Part shown: piece by piece, positions 18,278 to 26,589 of the stretch
Position numbering within the stretch: the first letter of the stretch is position 1
Layout: each line of letters opens with the position of its first letter
NCBI RefSeq assembly: GCF_026802175.1
Contig: NZ_CP113797.1
Span: 3,511,026-3,575,025 of the forward strand
DNA length: 64,000 nt
Direction: 5' to 3'
From: Thermocoleostomius sinensis A174
GTDB taxonomy: Bacteria > Cyanobacteriota > Cyanobacteriia > Elainellales > Elainellaceae
The notes under the pieces: model-generated
What the model was told of the DNA's origin: nothing
The model's database searches: none
What the model saw: the letters and a program-made list of their open reading frames with translations, nothing else
Made by a program: the position numbers and the translations under genes

Positions 18278-19138
18278 TTACTCTGTTTCGACATCAGGTG
18301 GTATAGGTCGAGCAATGCTGACTCGTGCTCCTTCAAATAACTTGGCATATTGATTGCGTTGGCAGTCATAGTCATACATACAGTAGAGCAACCAAATCTT
18401 TTTCCACAGTTCATCTTTGGCATCCAAGAAGGTGACGGTTAGCCCTAGGCTCTTTACTTCTTCGGCATTGATAACGGCTCCATGAGAGGAATAGCTTTGG
18501 GCTGAAGAAATCTGATCAACCAAGCTGCTAATTTTATTCAGCGGCTCGCCTTGCAGCATTCCCTTACTCAACACTTGGTTTGCCAGTTTTCGAGTTCGCG
18601 CAATCGCGCTTTCAGCAATTTGGCGAATGGGGTACTGCTGGGCCGGGTCATCTCGAATATATTCGGCTGGAATCCCATTGAATTGAGGATCAATCGGCCC
18701 TAATTCAGAATTGACCCCCATAACGATTTCGCTGGCTGCCAACGCAATGATTGTACCTGCACTCTTAGCCCAGCTTGGAATCAACACTCGATAGGTATTG
18801 ATTCTGAGTCGAAGTACGCTAATTACCTTTTCACAAGCATCAATAATGCCGCCGGGGGTTTGCAACAGTAAATCCACATCGCGGGTGCGGCAATCGTCTA
18901 AAATTTCCGAGATATCATCAGCGTCTCGAAAATCGATCATCCCTTCATTGGTAAAATAAACAATCAGTTCTCGTTGAGTAAGTTCCTGAATGTCTTCAAT
19001 CAGTAATTGCCTAAGGTAACGATCTTTCTCCTTAACCCAATACTTAGGAGATTGCAGCGGTAACTGGTTGGTTCTAGGAAAGCTAAGATTTCTGACAACT
19101 AACGGTGTGGTAAATGGTTGGTTCTCTGCTGGGTTCAT
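18278..19138 (-). CDS. Clp-fold serine protease-like protein (SDH/SppA-related family)
   Basis: 286 residues with a ClpP/crotonase-like core. The core includes VDLLLQTPGGIIDACEKV (an oxyanion-type GG loop), then IPSWAKSAGTIIALAASEIVMG, where the Ser of KSAGT matches the nucleophile position in SppA/SDH proteases. SELGPIDPQFNGIPAEYI follows. Proteins of this group are cytosolic or membrane-peripheral and poorly characterised. No signal peptide or membrane helix is seen here. It converges on the methylglyoxal synthase/lipid kinase gene, with 37 bases between stops. An overlapping upstream frame (19083-19301) on the same strand complicates the 5' end; the ATG at 19138 follows a CTC/AAAG-poor site, so the start is moderately sure. 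Confidence 0.82.
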   Translation of the reverse strand: MNPAENQPFTTPLVVRNLSFPRTNQLPLQSPKYWVKEKDRYLRQLLIEDIQELTQRELIVYFTNEGMIDFRDADDISEILDDCRTRDVDLLLQTPGGIIDACEKVISVLRLRINTYRVLIPSWAKSAGTIIALAASEIVMGVNSELGPIDPQFNGIPAEYIRDDPAQQYPIRQIAESAIARTRKLANQVLSKGMLQGEPLNKISSLVDQISSAQSYSSHGAVINAEEVKSLGLTVTFLDAKDELWKKIWLLYCMYDYDCQRNQYAKLFEGARVSIARPIPPDVETE

Positions 19139-19301
19139 GAGGAAAGAGCGATCGGCTGTTTAGATCTTCTGGAACAGAAGATGGGTAGACCAGAGGAGTA
19201 GATAACAACCCTTTTTCCTCTAAATTTCGGACAACTACGTCATACTGAGAATTTCGTCGAACTGCCACTCGTTTTGTTCCAATCATCTTAAACATGCTCA
19301 T
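19083..19301 (-). CDS. Small hypothetical protein overlapping the protease-like gene
   Basis: A 72-codon frame whose 3' end overlaps the next gene by 56 bases in another frame. Its N-terminus (MFKMIGTKRVAVRRNSQYDVVVRNLEEKG) is basic and looks coding, while the last 20 residues do not. It may be a small regulator gene, a coupled leader or the displaced 5' part of an older fused gene. I recognise no family. Confidence 0.35.
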   Translation of the reverse strand: MSMFKMIGTKRVAVRRNSQYDVVVRNLEEKGLLSTPLVYPSSVPEDLNSRSLFPHEPSREPTIYHTVSCQKS

Positions 19302-19800
19302 TCACCGTTAATATAAATGACTTCAATTGTAAAATCTTGTTAAAGTTAAGTTCGTAGAGCTAGCCCTAAGACTAAGTTTTGCCTAGGCCGTTCAAGCTAA
19401 TCTCCAGCGTCCTCACCTAGCTTGTAAAAAACACAAAATTGAAGCGGAGCGCTTGATTTGGATATTACTAAGCCCACGCTTTTAATTCTCAATTGCGAGT
19501 AATTTTTAGTAACTCCGGGCTACGGTCATTGCACCCTGCTAACGCGGCTCTAGCCATAGGAACATATAAAACTATAGCAAGAACCCCCTGCGGAACAACA
19601 CCCCCATCCGATCAATCTTCATCGCTGATACTTCAATCGATCGCGACGCTGAAATCGTAGATGGTTAATCCTAATCCACTTCGCTGAAAGTGGGGGATCT
19701 ATCGTTAGAATGAAAGCTGCTCCTATGTCATGCTAGGACATAGGGTAAAAATCCTCGTTAGCATTGATCGAAACCGATCGTAATTTACTGAGCGTACTCT
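19302..19800 (+). other. rpoZ upstream region with an 8-bp hairpin
   Basis: A 499-base spacer between divergent genes. A perfect 8-bp hairpin (CCTATGTC 19722-19729, seven-base loop, GACATAGG 19737-19744) lies 57 bases upstream of rpoZ, in its probable leader. No coding frame is convincing. Confidence 0.5.
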
Positions 19801-20028
19801 ATGTTGAAACGTTCCACTCTAGATACCACCCAACTCATGCGTCGTGCAGAAGATCTGATCAGCGCTGCTTCCAATCGATACCGCATCACAGTACAGGTGG
19901 CTAATCGGGCCCAACGTCGCCGCTATGAAGAATTTGATAACCTTGATGATCCAAAGATGAAGCCTGTGATTCGGGCCATTATCGAAATGTCCGATGAACT
20001 GACTCAACCCGAAATCATTGGTGAATAG
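19801..20028 (+). CDS. rpoZ: DNA-directed RNA polymerase omega subunit
   Basis: 75 residues, the usual length for cyanobacterial omega. The core contains the conserved helix [20 protein letters not shown] (residues about 22-41, with the family's [10 protein letters not shown] motif), then [19 protein letters not shown]. Omega binds the beta' subunit and helps RNA polymerase assembly and sigma use. The ATG at 19801 matches homologues. It is followed 53 bases later by a secreted-protein gene on the same strand. Confidence 0.93.
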   Translation: MLKRSTLDTTQLMRRAEDLISAASNRYRITVQVANRAQRRRYEEFDNLDDPKMKPVIRAIIEMSDELTQPEIIGE

Positions 20029-20081
20029 GCTGCATCAATAGGATGTATTGGGGGGAAGCGAAAGTGGGGTAACGGTTGCAA

Positions 20082-20771
20082 ATGGTGTCTAAACTGATGT
20101 TCAACCTTCAGCAAACGAGGAGCCAGCGAATGGCGATCGGGTTTGCTAGCCTAGGACTTATCTTGCTGTCCACCCTCATGCCCACCCCCCACCCATCTCG
20201 GCAAATTCCCCTAGGATTGCACTCGGTGACATCTCTGTTTTTGCCATTTGTACCTCAAGCAGCTCAGGCACAGCGCTTTGATCCCTTGACAGTATGGCAG
20301 CAGGTTTATCAACAGCTTGATCTGCCCCTAGAAAACCAATATATCGACCGTAGAACCGGAGAAGTTGCTGAAGATAACACGTTGGTTGGGCGCTTCATTC
20401 GCTACCACATTTATGTCCAAGGTCGTGCTCCTCTCTATCGGCTGGATTGGAAGCTAACCATGGCAGATTATTTAGGCGCAAACGAATTTATTGCGGCATC
20501 CACCTACCCCAGCAGCGATTCACTGACGGTGAACCCTATGGAGGGAGATATGGCAGCCATGAAAAATCTTAGCCGTGCTGAGCGAGATGCCTTAATTCAA
20601 GCGATCGTAGACATTTTCCGAGCCTCTTATCGTCCCTCTGGTGATTCGTCTGACCAGCGAACCGCTCCAACCGAATCTTCTCCAATTCCAGCGCCGCCGC
20701 AGTCGTCACCTAGCACTCCTGCATCCCCTAGAACGCCTCAACCAGGCGATGCTGATCTGTTGCTCCCCTAG
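20082..20771 (+). CDS. Secreted conserved hypothetical protein, cyanobacterial
   Basis: About 229 residues. An N-terminal hydrophobic segment (AIGFASLGLILLSTLMP) and a long secretory-like leader end near PQAAQAQRF, an AxA-type cleavage site. The mature domain (VWQQVYQQLDLPLENQYIDR, then VGRFIRYHIYVQGRAPLYRLDWKLTMADYLG) resembles proteins found widely in cyanobacteria, but no function is known to me. The C-terminus is a Pro/Ser-rich tail (SSPIPAPPQSSPSTPASP) that may cross the periplasm or be disordered. ATG 20082 is used over the TTG at 20076. Confidence 0.75.
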   Translation: MVSKLMFNLQQTRSQRMAIGFASLGLILLSTLMPTPHPSRQIPLGLHSVTSLFLPFVPQAAQAQRFDPLTVWQQVYQQLDLPLENQYIDRRTGEVAEDNTLVGRFIRYHIYVQGRAPLYRLDWKLTMADYLGANEFIAASTYPSSDSLTVNPMEGDMAAMKNLSRAERDALIQAIVDIFRASYRPSGDSSDQRTAPTESSPIPAPPQSSPSTPASPRTPQPGDADLLLP

Positions 20772-20791
20772 CTGTTGCTGTCGGTGAATGT

Positions 20792-21157
20792 ATGTCTCGT
20801 CAAGTGAAAAGCGGTCATGGTTGGCGATTGGGATGGAACCCACATGCAGAGCATTTCTGTGGTCTATTAGGGGGGGAAGAATGGGCGATCGAAGTGACCA
20901 CTGCCGAACTAGATGATTTCTGCCGCCTTGTGGTTCAACTAGCTACAACCATGCAGCAAATGGCCCAAGAACTGATGGATGCAGAGCGAATCTGTTGTGA
21001 AGTTGAAAGCCCCTTACTTTGGCTAGAAGCCCAAGGCTATCCTCATGCCTATAGCCTCCACTTCATTCTATTAACTGGGCGGCGCGGAGAAGGAACATGG
21101 TCAGAAGCAGCAGTTCCTGGCTTGGTGCAGGCGGCTCAAATCCTTAAAGTCTTTTGA
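20792..21157 (+). CDS. DUF1818 family protein
   Basis: 121 residues matching the cyanobacterial and plastid DUF1818 family: GWRLGWNPHAEHFCGLLGGEEWAIEVT near the N-terminus and YSLHFILLTGRRGEGTW toward the end, finishing with VPGLVQAAQ. No catalytic motif is visible and the function is unknown. It lies 20 bases behind the secreted protein gene, so the pair and possibly rpoZ form one unit. Confidence 0.85.
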   Translation: MSRQVKSGHGWRLGWNPHAEHFCGLLGGEEWAIEVTTAELDDFCRLVVQLATTMQQMAQELMDAERICCEVESPLLWLEAQGYPHAYSLHFILLTGRRGEGTWSEAAVPGLVQAAQILKVF

Positions 21158-21238
21158 TCTTCACAGTATTGCCACTTCTACAGGTTGAAATCAAACCTAG
21201 AGCAATGTGCTATGCTTGTAAAGCATTGAACTAAAACA

Positions 21239-21312
21239 CGGGGCGTAGCGCAGCTTGGTAGCGCACCACTTTGGGGTAGTGGGGGTCGTGGGTTCGAATC
21301 CCGCCGCTCCGA
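21239..21312 (+). tRNA. tRNA-Pro (anticodon GGG)
   Basis: Full cloverleaf: acceptor CGGGGCG (21239-21245) pairs with CGCTCCG (21305-21311, one G-T), the D stem is GCGC/GCGC and the discriminator is A. The anticodon stem CCACT/AGTGG closes the loop TTGGGGT, giving anticodon GGG (Pro, CCC/CCU codons). The T arm is GTGGG-TTCGAAT-CCCGC. CCA is not encoded. It stands alone, with no neighbouring tRNA. Confidence 0.95.
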
Positions 21313-21783
21313 TCGCAGAGCAAAACAAGTAAATCGATGGATGACAACTTTGCATGGATAGCTGTAACTAGCCGTATTTTTCAGGAGTTGAATACGTTGT
21401 TTCAAAAGAATGTAAGTGACTGAAAAACGTATTTTTACGGTAGCTTCTTGAAGCCAAAAACTAGCACTATAGAATGAGTTGAAGCTGTTGAAAAATGGCA
21501 TCCATGTCATCGATAGCCCATCTGCATCTATAGGAAATGCAAATTGAAGCCGTTTAGGTAAGCCTTCTGATTTCGATGCAATCGCTGGTTTGCCTACCAA
21601 ATCAATCTAATTATTACTCAACTAACTGTTGATCTAGCCCAATTTAATCTACTGCTAGATTGTCTTCCCAGGCTAGCTTCGACTACCTCTTCTACGGTAG
21701 GTGGTCAATTTTTACATGCGTTTTTCTACGTTCTTTTTCCTTTCGGCAACTGTCCACCTCTCCCCTCACTCATCGGTGAACTT
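21313..21783. other. Intergenic after tRNA-Pro
   Basis: About 470 bases with no supported gene. Sites 3' of tRNA genes are frequent integration targets, but I see no integrase and no second copy of the tRNA 3' end here. Confidence 0.4.
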
Positions 21784-23055
21784 ATGCGTATTCTGATTTA
21801 TTCCTATAACTATCATCCAGAACCGATCGGGATTGCTCCCCTCATGACCGAATTAGCAGAGGGGCTGGTTGCACGCGGCCATGAGGTGCGAGTTATTACA
21901 GGAATGCCAAATTATCCTGAGCGCCAAATTTACCCTGAGTATCAAGGCAAATTTTACTGTACTGAGGAACGGAATGGAGTCATTGTTCAGCGAAGTTGTA
22001 TATGGGTTCGTCCCAAGCCAGGACTGATAGACCGGATGCTACTAGATGGAAGTTTTGTCACCACCAGCATTTTTCAAGCGTTGAAAGGTTGGCGACCAGA
22101 CGTAATTCTGCTTACGGTTCCGCCCTTGCCAGTCTGTTTGCCAGCATCGTTCTTGGGTTGGCTCTACTCGTGTCCAGTTGTACTAAATTTGCAAGATATC
22201 TTACCAGATGCCGCTGTCCATGTTGGATTGCTCAAAAGTCATGTGGCAATTCGTATGTTTAAACAACTGGAGCGATACGCCTATCACACAGCCCATACAA
22301 TTAGCGTAATTGCCGATGGGTTCACCGAAAATTTGGGCAACAAAAACGTCCCTATCCACAAAATTCGGTGTATCCCAAACTGGGTTGATACAAAATTCAT
22401 CCGCCCTCTACCCAAAGAAGCCAATGCATTTCGGCGAGTTCACCATCTAGAGAATAAGTTTGTGGTGATGTACTCCGGTAATATTGCCTTGACTCAAGGG
22501 TTGCAAACCGTGATTCATGCAGCCACTCAGTTGCAGCACATACCAAATATTATTTTTGTGGTTGTTGGCGAAGCAAAGGCTTTAGATACCTTGTGGCAAC
22601 TGTGTGCTGAATATAAACTCGATAATGTCTTGTTGTTGCCATTCCAGCCAAGAGAACAACTTCCTGAAATGCTTGCAGCCGCAGATATTAGTTTGGTTAT
22701 GCAAAAACGTAATGTGGTTGCCTTCAACATGCCGTCCAAAATTCAAGTGCTTCTAGCTAGTGGGCGACCAATTGTTGCATCGGTTCCTAGCACCGGAACA
22801 GCCGCTCGGGCGATTCGCCAAAGCAGAGGCGGAGTTGTGGTAGAACCTGAAGACCCGCAACTGTTGGCAGAAGCCATTCTAGATCTATACAACAACCCTG
22901 TTAAGGTAGAAATGATGGCCCACCAAGGGCGGCAGTATGCGGTCTCTCAGTATTCATTTGAACAAGCACTCAGCCGATACGAAGATTTGTTTTACGAGGT
23001 GACAGCCATGGGAATGCCAGCTAGGGCTTTACCTGAACTCAACTCTGAGAACTGA
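21784..23055 (+). CDS. WcaI-like glycosyltransferase, GT4 family
   Basis: 423 residues, GT-B fold. The N-terminal domain begins MRILIYSYNYHPEPIGIAPL, with the GHEVRVITGMPNYPERQIYPEY segment typical of WcaI-type enzymes (colanic acid fucosyltransferase group). The C-terminal domain has VVMYSGNIALTQGLQTVI and the donor-binding region SGRPIVASVPSTGTAARAI and GGVVVEPEDPQLLAEAI, where the glutamate of the EX7E-like motif falls. Monocistronic, with an intrinsic terminator 31 bases after the stop. The acceptor is unknown; it may serve either polysaccharide locus. Confidence 0.88.
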   Translation: MRILIYSYNYHPEPIGIAPLMTELAEGLVARGHEVRVITGMPNYPERQIYPEYQGKFYCTEERNGVIVQRSCIWVRPKPGLIDRMLLDGSFVTTSIFQALKGWRPDVILLTVPPLPVCLPASFLGWLYSCPVVLNLQDILPDAAVHVGLLKSHVAIRMFKQLERYAYHTAHTISVIADGFTENLGNKNVPIHKIRCIPNWVDTKFIRPLPKEANAFRRVHHLENKFVVMYSGNIALTQGLQTVIHAATQLQHIPNIIFVVVGEAKALDTLWQLCAEYKLDNVLLLPFQPREQLPEMLAAADISLVMQKRNVVAFNMPSKIQVLLASGRPIVASVPSTGTAARAIRQSRGGVVVEPEDPQLLAEAILDLYNNPVKVEMMAHQGRQYAVSQYSFEQALSRYEDLFYEVTAMGMPARALPELNSEN

Positions 23056-23086
23056 TTGTTGCTCGCCTAGTGCTCGCCTTGTTTTT

Positions 23087-23116
23087 GACACTCTCTCTTT
23101 CCCAAGAGTGTCTTTT
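23087..23116 (+). terminator. Intrinsic terminator after the GT4 gene
   Basis: Perfect 8-bp stem (GACACTCT 23087-23094 with AGAGTGTC 23105-23112) closing a ten-base pyrimidine-rich loop, followed by TTTT. Confidence 0.8.
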
Positions 23117-23312
23117 CCCTTTTGTAAAGATTTCTATTAATAAAAATCTCTTGAAAGAAAGGTTGCCTCCTTTGAAGAACGATTGAATAAATTTGATAAG
23201 TTAAAAAAGGTTGCAAAATACGCTTGTGATGATTTAATGATTGGTGTTTGGGCGATCGCGTTTTGTCAGCTTTCGATCTTATTGCTCTATCAGGTGCTAG
23301 GACGCATCAACC

Positions 23313-24107
23313 ATGCTTAAAAACCAGCCAGCGATCTTGGCCCTCGATTTTGATGGTGTCGTTTGTGATGGACTCATCGAGTATTTTCAAACAGCGTGGC
23401 AAGCCTACTGCCAACTCTGGAAACCTGCTGAGACAGTTCCTCCCCAGGGCTTAGATGCCAAATTTTATCGCTTGCGCCCCGTTGTGGAATCGGGCTGGGA
23501 AATGCCAGTACTGATTCAAACAATCCTAGACGGTCTTCCTGAAGCGGAGATTTTGGCGCACTGGGGTACACTGGCTTCCTACAAGGCTCAGGAGGCGAAC
23601 CTAACCCCGATCGAGATTGCTGCCACAGTCGATCGAGTGCGAGACGAATGGATCTCGCGAGATGTAGACCACTGGTTGTCACAACATCAATTTTACCCAG
23701 GTATAATTGCGCGAATCCAACAAATGCTTGCGGATTCAATTGATGTTGTAATTATTACAACAAAGGAAGGGCGATTCGTTCGCCAGTTACTTCAGCAACA
23801 ACAAATTGATTTGCCAGAAAATTGCATTTTTGGTAAAGAAGTCAAACAGCCAAAATCACAAACGCTTCGAGATTTGCTGTCTGCTTTACAGCAGGGTGAC
23901 GCTCCAACAACAGAGATTTGGTTTGTAGAAGATCGGTTAAAGACTTTACAAGCGATTCAAGCCGCCTCAGACCTCGATCGCGTTCAACTGTTTTTGGCAG
24001 ATTGGGGCTATAATACGCCCTACGATCGGGAACTTGCTGACCGCACAACCGGTATTCACCTTTTGTCACTGTCAACCTTCGTACAAGCGTTCTCACAGTG
24101 GTATTAA
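23313..24107 (+). CDS. HAD-superfamily hydrolase
   Basis: 264 residues. Motif I is ALDFDGVVCDG (residues about 10-20, nucleophile and acid Asp). Motif II is VVIITTKEGR (Thr), motif III Lys is in FGKEVKQPKS, and motif IV is IWFVEDRLKTL. A helical cap of about 100 residues lies between motifs I and II. The substrate is probably a small phosphate ester, but no sequence feature names it. The arrangement resembles phosphoglycolate-phosphatase-like HADs. ATG 23313 is the natural start. It is a single gene flanked by spacers. Confidence 0.87.
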   Translation: MLKNQPAILALDFDGVVCDGLIEYFQTAWQAYCQLWKPAETVPPQGLDAKFYRLRPVVESGWEMPVLIQTILDGLPEAEILAHWGTLASYKAQEANLTPIEIAATVDRVRDEWISRDVDHWLSQHQFYPGIIARIQQMLADSIDVVIITTKEGRFVRQLLQQQQIDLPENCIFGKEVKQPKSQTLRDLLSALQQGDAPTTEIWFVEDRLKTLQAIQAASDLDRVQLFLADWGYNTPYDRELADRTTGIHLLSLSTFVQAFSQWY

Positions 24108-24818
24108 AACCACCTCAGCAAAAGGATGATACGTGATCGACCACTCGTAGAATCACGGTTTATCGTTTGTAGTGCAAGGTGCCATTACAATACGGAGCAA
24201 AATACAGTTTAAGGCAGGTTGCTTTGAACGGTAGTCATCAAATAAAACTTAATTTCATTGTCTCAATTTGTACCTGTCTGTCTGTAGAATTGACTAGCAA
24301 ATTTGTAGTTTTAATGACCGCAAGTAGAGCCTTAATATCAAGACTTTCTACCTCTCAGTATCTAAAGGCTATCTCCGTAATTATCTAGATCGATCGGGTA
24401 ATTCATATGACTGAATACCGCTTAAAACAGGCAAAGCATTGGTGTTTAAAGCCCCTATGAAGGTCTCTCGAACTTCTCACAGAGAATTTATAAAAGAGCT
24501 TCTTTACGAATAGAGAAATGATGTTATTTATAGGATATTGAGAAATTTGGTAGGCGTGAATTCTTTGCGGCTAGATAGTGGATCTAATTTATTTTATGGG
24601 AATTCTAGGTTAGCCAGTATCAAACTAATATGCGTGCTGTGATGGAAGATCACCCATACCAAAAGAAATTCTCATTCGTCGAAACTCAAATAAAATCCAG
24701 CTAGTTTGTTCAACTAGTTAAAGGTGATTGATTGCAAAAATGCAGCAAATGCAGATAGTTAACCGTGTATTCTTAGTTCGCTCTTGACCTTTCTAGCACA
24801 GTAGGGGCTGGTACTTGT
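24108..24818. other. Long AT-rich spacer before the Npun_R1517-family gene
   Basis: 711 bases without a convincing gene. A 69-codon frame at 24179-24388 has no coding character. The length suggests a long leader or complex promoter for the small regulator that follows, but I see no clear promoter boxes. Confidence 0.45.
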
Positions 24819-25100
24819 ATGAAATCAACATCCTTAGAAGACTATCAAGCAGTTGATTCTGGATTTGCTGTTTATGATTGTGAAATTCGCCTCAAATTTA
24901 GGCTGATTGAAGAAAAGCGCGTCTTGCACGATCGTGAACAGCTTTTAGAGATGTTGCTTGATGCTTTCTCCTATGGTGCAGATGAGTATCTTGAATCGGT
25001 AGATGCTCAAGTTGAAACGTCAGAAGTCCCTGAAACAGATGCTTCGCCGCGAATGCGCCGTCAACTGATTCGGTTGCGCAACTCCAAAGACGTTGTCTAA
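24819..25100 (+). CDS. Npun_R1517-family small regulator-like protein
   Basis: 93 residues, acidic. The core VYDCEIRLKFRLIEEKRVLHDREQLLEMLL and the end ASPRMRRQLIRLRN match what I remember of the Npun_R1517 family, annotated as a heterocyst-differentiation transcriptional regulator. Members occur also in cyanobacteria that make no heterocysts, so the name should not be read as proof of heterocysts. No DNA-binding motif is obvious. It converges on the TIGR01777 oxidoreductase gene, with 74 bases between stops. ATG 24819 fits the family start. Confidence 0.72.
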   Translation: MKSTSLEDYQAVDSGFAVYDCEIRLKFRLIEEKRVLHDREQLLEMLLDAFSYGADEYLESVDAQVETSEVPETDASPRMRRQLIRLRNSKDVV

Positions 25101-25174
25101 GCCAAAGTTGTCTAAGCAAATTCCAAATCGTTTCACTCAGTATTTCCTTGCATGTTGTTTGCTTCGATTCCTGT

Positions 25175-26101
25175 CTAGGCACGATTAAGAATTTCTGCTA
25201 GAGCTTGTTTAACCGTTGGATACTGATATTCAAATCCAGAAGCCTGAGTTCGTTTCGGTAAAACCTGTTGTCCCTCCAAGACAACTTGAGCTGCATCACC
25301 CAACAGGATCTCCAATGCAAAATTGGGAACAGGCAACCATGATGGTCGGTTCATCAGTTGTCCTAGCGTTTGACAAAGCTCTGCCATCCGAACCGGATTG
25401 GGGGCAGTTGCATTAAAAACCCCTTCCCTATCAGGTTGTGTCAACGACTCAAGAATCAAGTTAACGAGGTCATCACGATGAATCCAGGAGAACCATTGCC
25501 GACCGCTTCCTAATGGCCCTCCTGCAAACATCCGAAAGGGAACTAGCAGTTTGGCAAGTGCACCTCCCATGCCTAGGACAATACCCGTCCGCAAGATTAC
25601 CAAACGAGCACCGCTTTCTTTAACTTTTGTTGCTTCGGTTTCCCAAGCTTGACAAACTTGTGCTAAGAAATCGTTGCCGGGGGAACTGGTCTCATCAAAG
25701 GTTTGAGTTTCGCTAGTGCCATAGTATCCGATCGCGGAAGAATTGACGAGAACAGTAGGTTTTGGATTGACGTTGGCAATTGCCTCAACGATTTTTTGTG
25801 TTCCGATCGTGCGGCTTTCTAGAATCTCTTGCTTGCGCTCTGGTGTCCAACGGCTTTCGGCGATCGGTGCACCCGCCAAGTTAACAACTCCGTCGCAGCC
25901 AGCTAGGGACTGTTGCCAAACACCGGACTCCAAAGGGGAATAGCCAACGATTTCAATTTTTGGGAAAGCGGTCGCAGGAAAAACCTGTTGAGCGTGATCG
26001 GGCTTGCGGCTCAGTGCTAAAACGTTGTGCCCCTCCGCTTGAAGCCGTTCAACTAACCGTTTGCCGACGAATCCTGTTGCACCAGTGACTGCAATCTTCA
26101 T
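25175..26101 (-). CDS. TIGR01777 family NAD(P)-dependent epimerase/oxidoreductase (YfcH-like)
   Basis: 308 residues, extended SDR. The Rossmann motif is MKIAVTGATGFVGKRLVERL. Further features are VVNLAGAPIAESRWTPERK, the active-site stretch LVNSSAIGYYGTSETQTFDE, and the C-terminal DUF1731-type segment LGDAAQVVLEGQQVLPKRT. Start: ATG at 26101, whose ATGA overlaps the stop of the Psb28-family gene by four bases. An upstream in-frame ATG at 26191 would lie inside that gene. The overlap indicates one transcript with translational coupling. Plant homologues of this family include GIANT CHLOROPLAST 1 (division/biogenesis), so a link to photosynthetic membranes is possible but inferred. Confidence 0.9.
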   Translation of the reverse strand: MKIAVTGATGFVGKRLVERLQAEGHNVLALSRKPDHAQQVFPATAFPKIEIVGYSPLESGVWQQSLAGCDGVVNLAGAPIAESRWTPERKQEILESRTIGTQKIVEAIANVNPKPTVLVNSSAIGYYGTSETQTFDETSSPGNDFLAQVCQAWETEATKVKESGARLVILRTGIVLGMGGALAKLLVPFRMFAGGPLGSGRQWFSWIHRDDLVNLILESLTQPDREGVFNATAPNPVRMAELCQTLGQLMNRPSWLPVPNFALEILLGDAAQVVLEGQQVLPKRTQASGFEYQYPTVKQALAEILNRA

Positions 26102-26493
26102 GAGTTTTCTTCCTGCGGGTTGCCTGTTTCTCCGTACACCATGCCGTTTGCTTCGGCATAGCGGTGCATAAATCGCATAAATCGTTCCCAATGGTCTTCG
26201 CGATCAATCTCAAATTTGCATTCAACTCGTTGCAAATCGTCTCCTTCAGGGCCACCAAAGCGAAAAAACTGCACAGAGGAGGGTTCGATGTTGATTCTGC
26301 CTTCTTCATCGGTTAAACGCAGCGCATTGGCAAACCGAGTCGTGTAACTTCTGAAGCGTTCGATCGACTTTAGGGTTTTGAAGGTTAGGAGAACCGTGCG
26401 AACGCCAGTTGATCGATTGCGCCTTAAGCTGACATCACTCAGTTCTTCGGGAATGCCTTCAAAAAACTCAATTGCGGGAACCAAATCAGCCAT
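26098..26493 (-). CDS. psb28: Photosystem II assembly protein, Psb28 family (Psb28-2-like)
   Basis: 131 residues matching the Psb28/Ycf79 family: AIEFFEGIPEELSDVSLRRN at the start, then FFRFGGPEGDDLQRVECKFE and the signature DHWERFMRFMHRYAEANGM. Psb28 binds the cytoplasmic side of PSII intermediates (CP47/RC47) during assembly and repair. The sequence looks closer to the Psb28-2 paralogue than to Psb28-1, a judgement from memory. It is the first gene of a two-gene overlapping unit with the oxidoreductase. Start ATG at 26493. Confidence 0.88.
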   Translation of the reverse strand: MADLVPAIEFFEGIPEELSDVSLRRNRSTGVRTVLLTFKTLKSIERFRSYTTRFANALRLTDEEGRINIEPSSVQFFRFGGPEGDDLQRVECKFEIDREDHWERFMRFMHRYAEANGMVYGETGNPQEENS

Positions 26494-26589
26494 GGAAAAC
26501 TAGATGAACCTATGGAAACAGTATAAAACCGGATGGGACGGCTTCCACTTTCAGCCGATAGCGGCGATTGACATTTGTTTTTTTGTTTT

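Noticed and set aside
21178-21600. 140-codon frame on the - strand containing RRDSNPRPPLPQSGALPSCATPR
   Set aside because: It is the antisense translation of tRNA-Pro, a well-known spurious peptide; there is no coding support outside the tRNA.
21239-21783. tRNA-Pro as an integration site of a genomic island
   Set aside because: No integrase, no direct repeat of the tRNA 3' end and normal-looking genes on both sides.
24179-24388. 69-codon frame in the long spacer before the Npun_R1517-type gene
   Set aside because: No ribosome site and no coding-like composition or family match.
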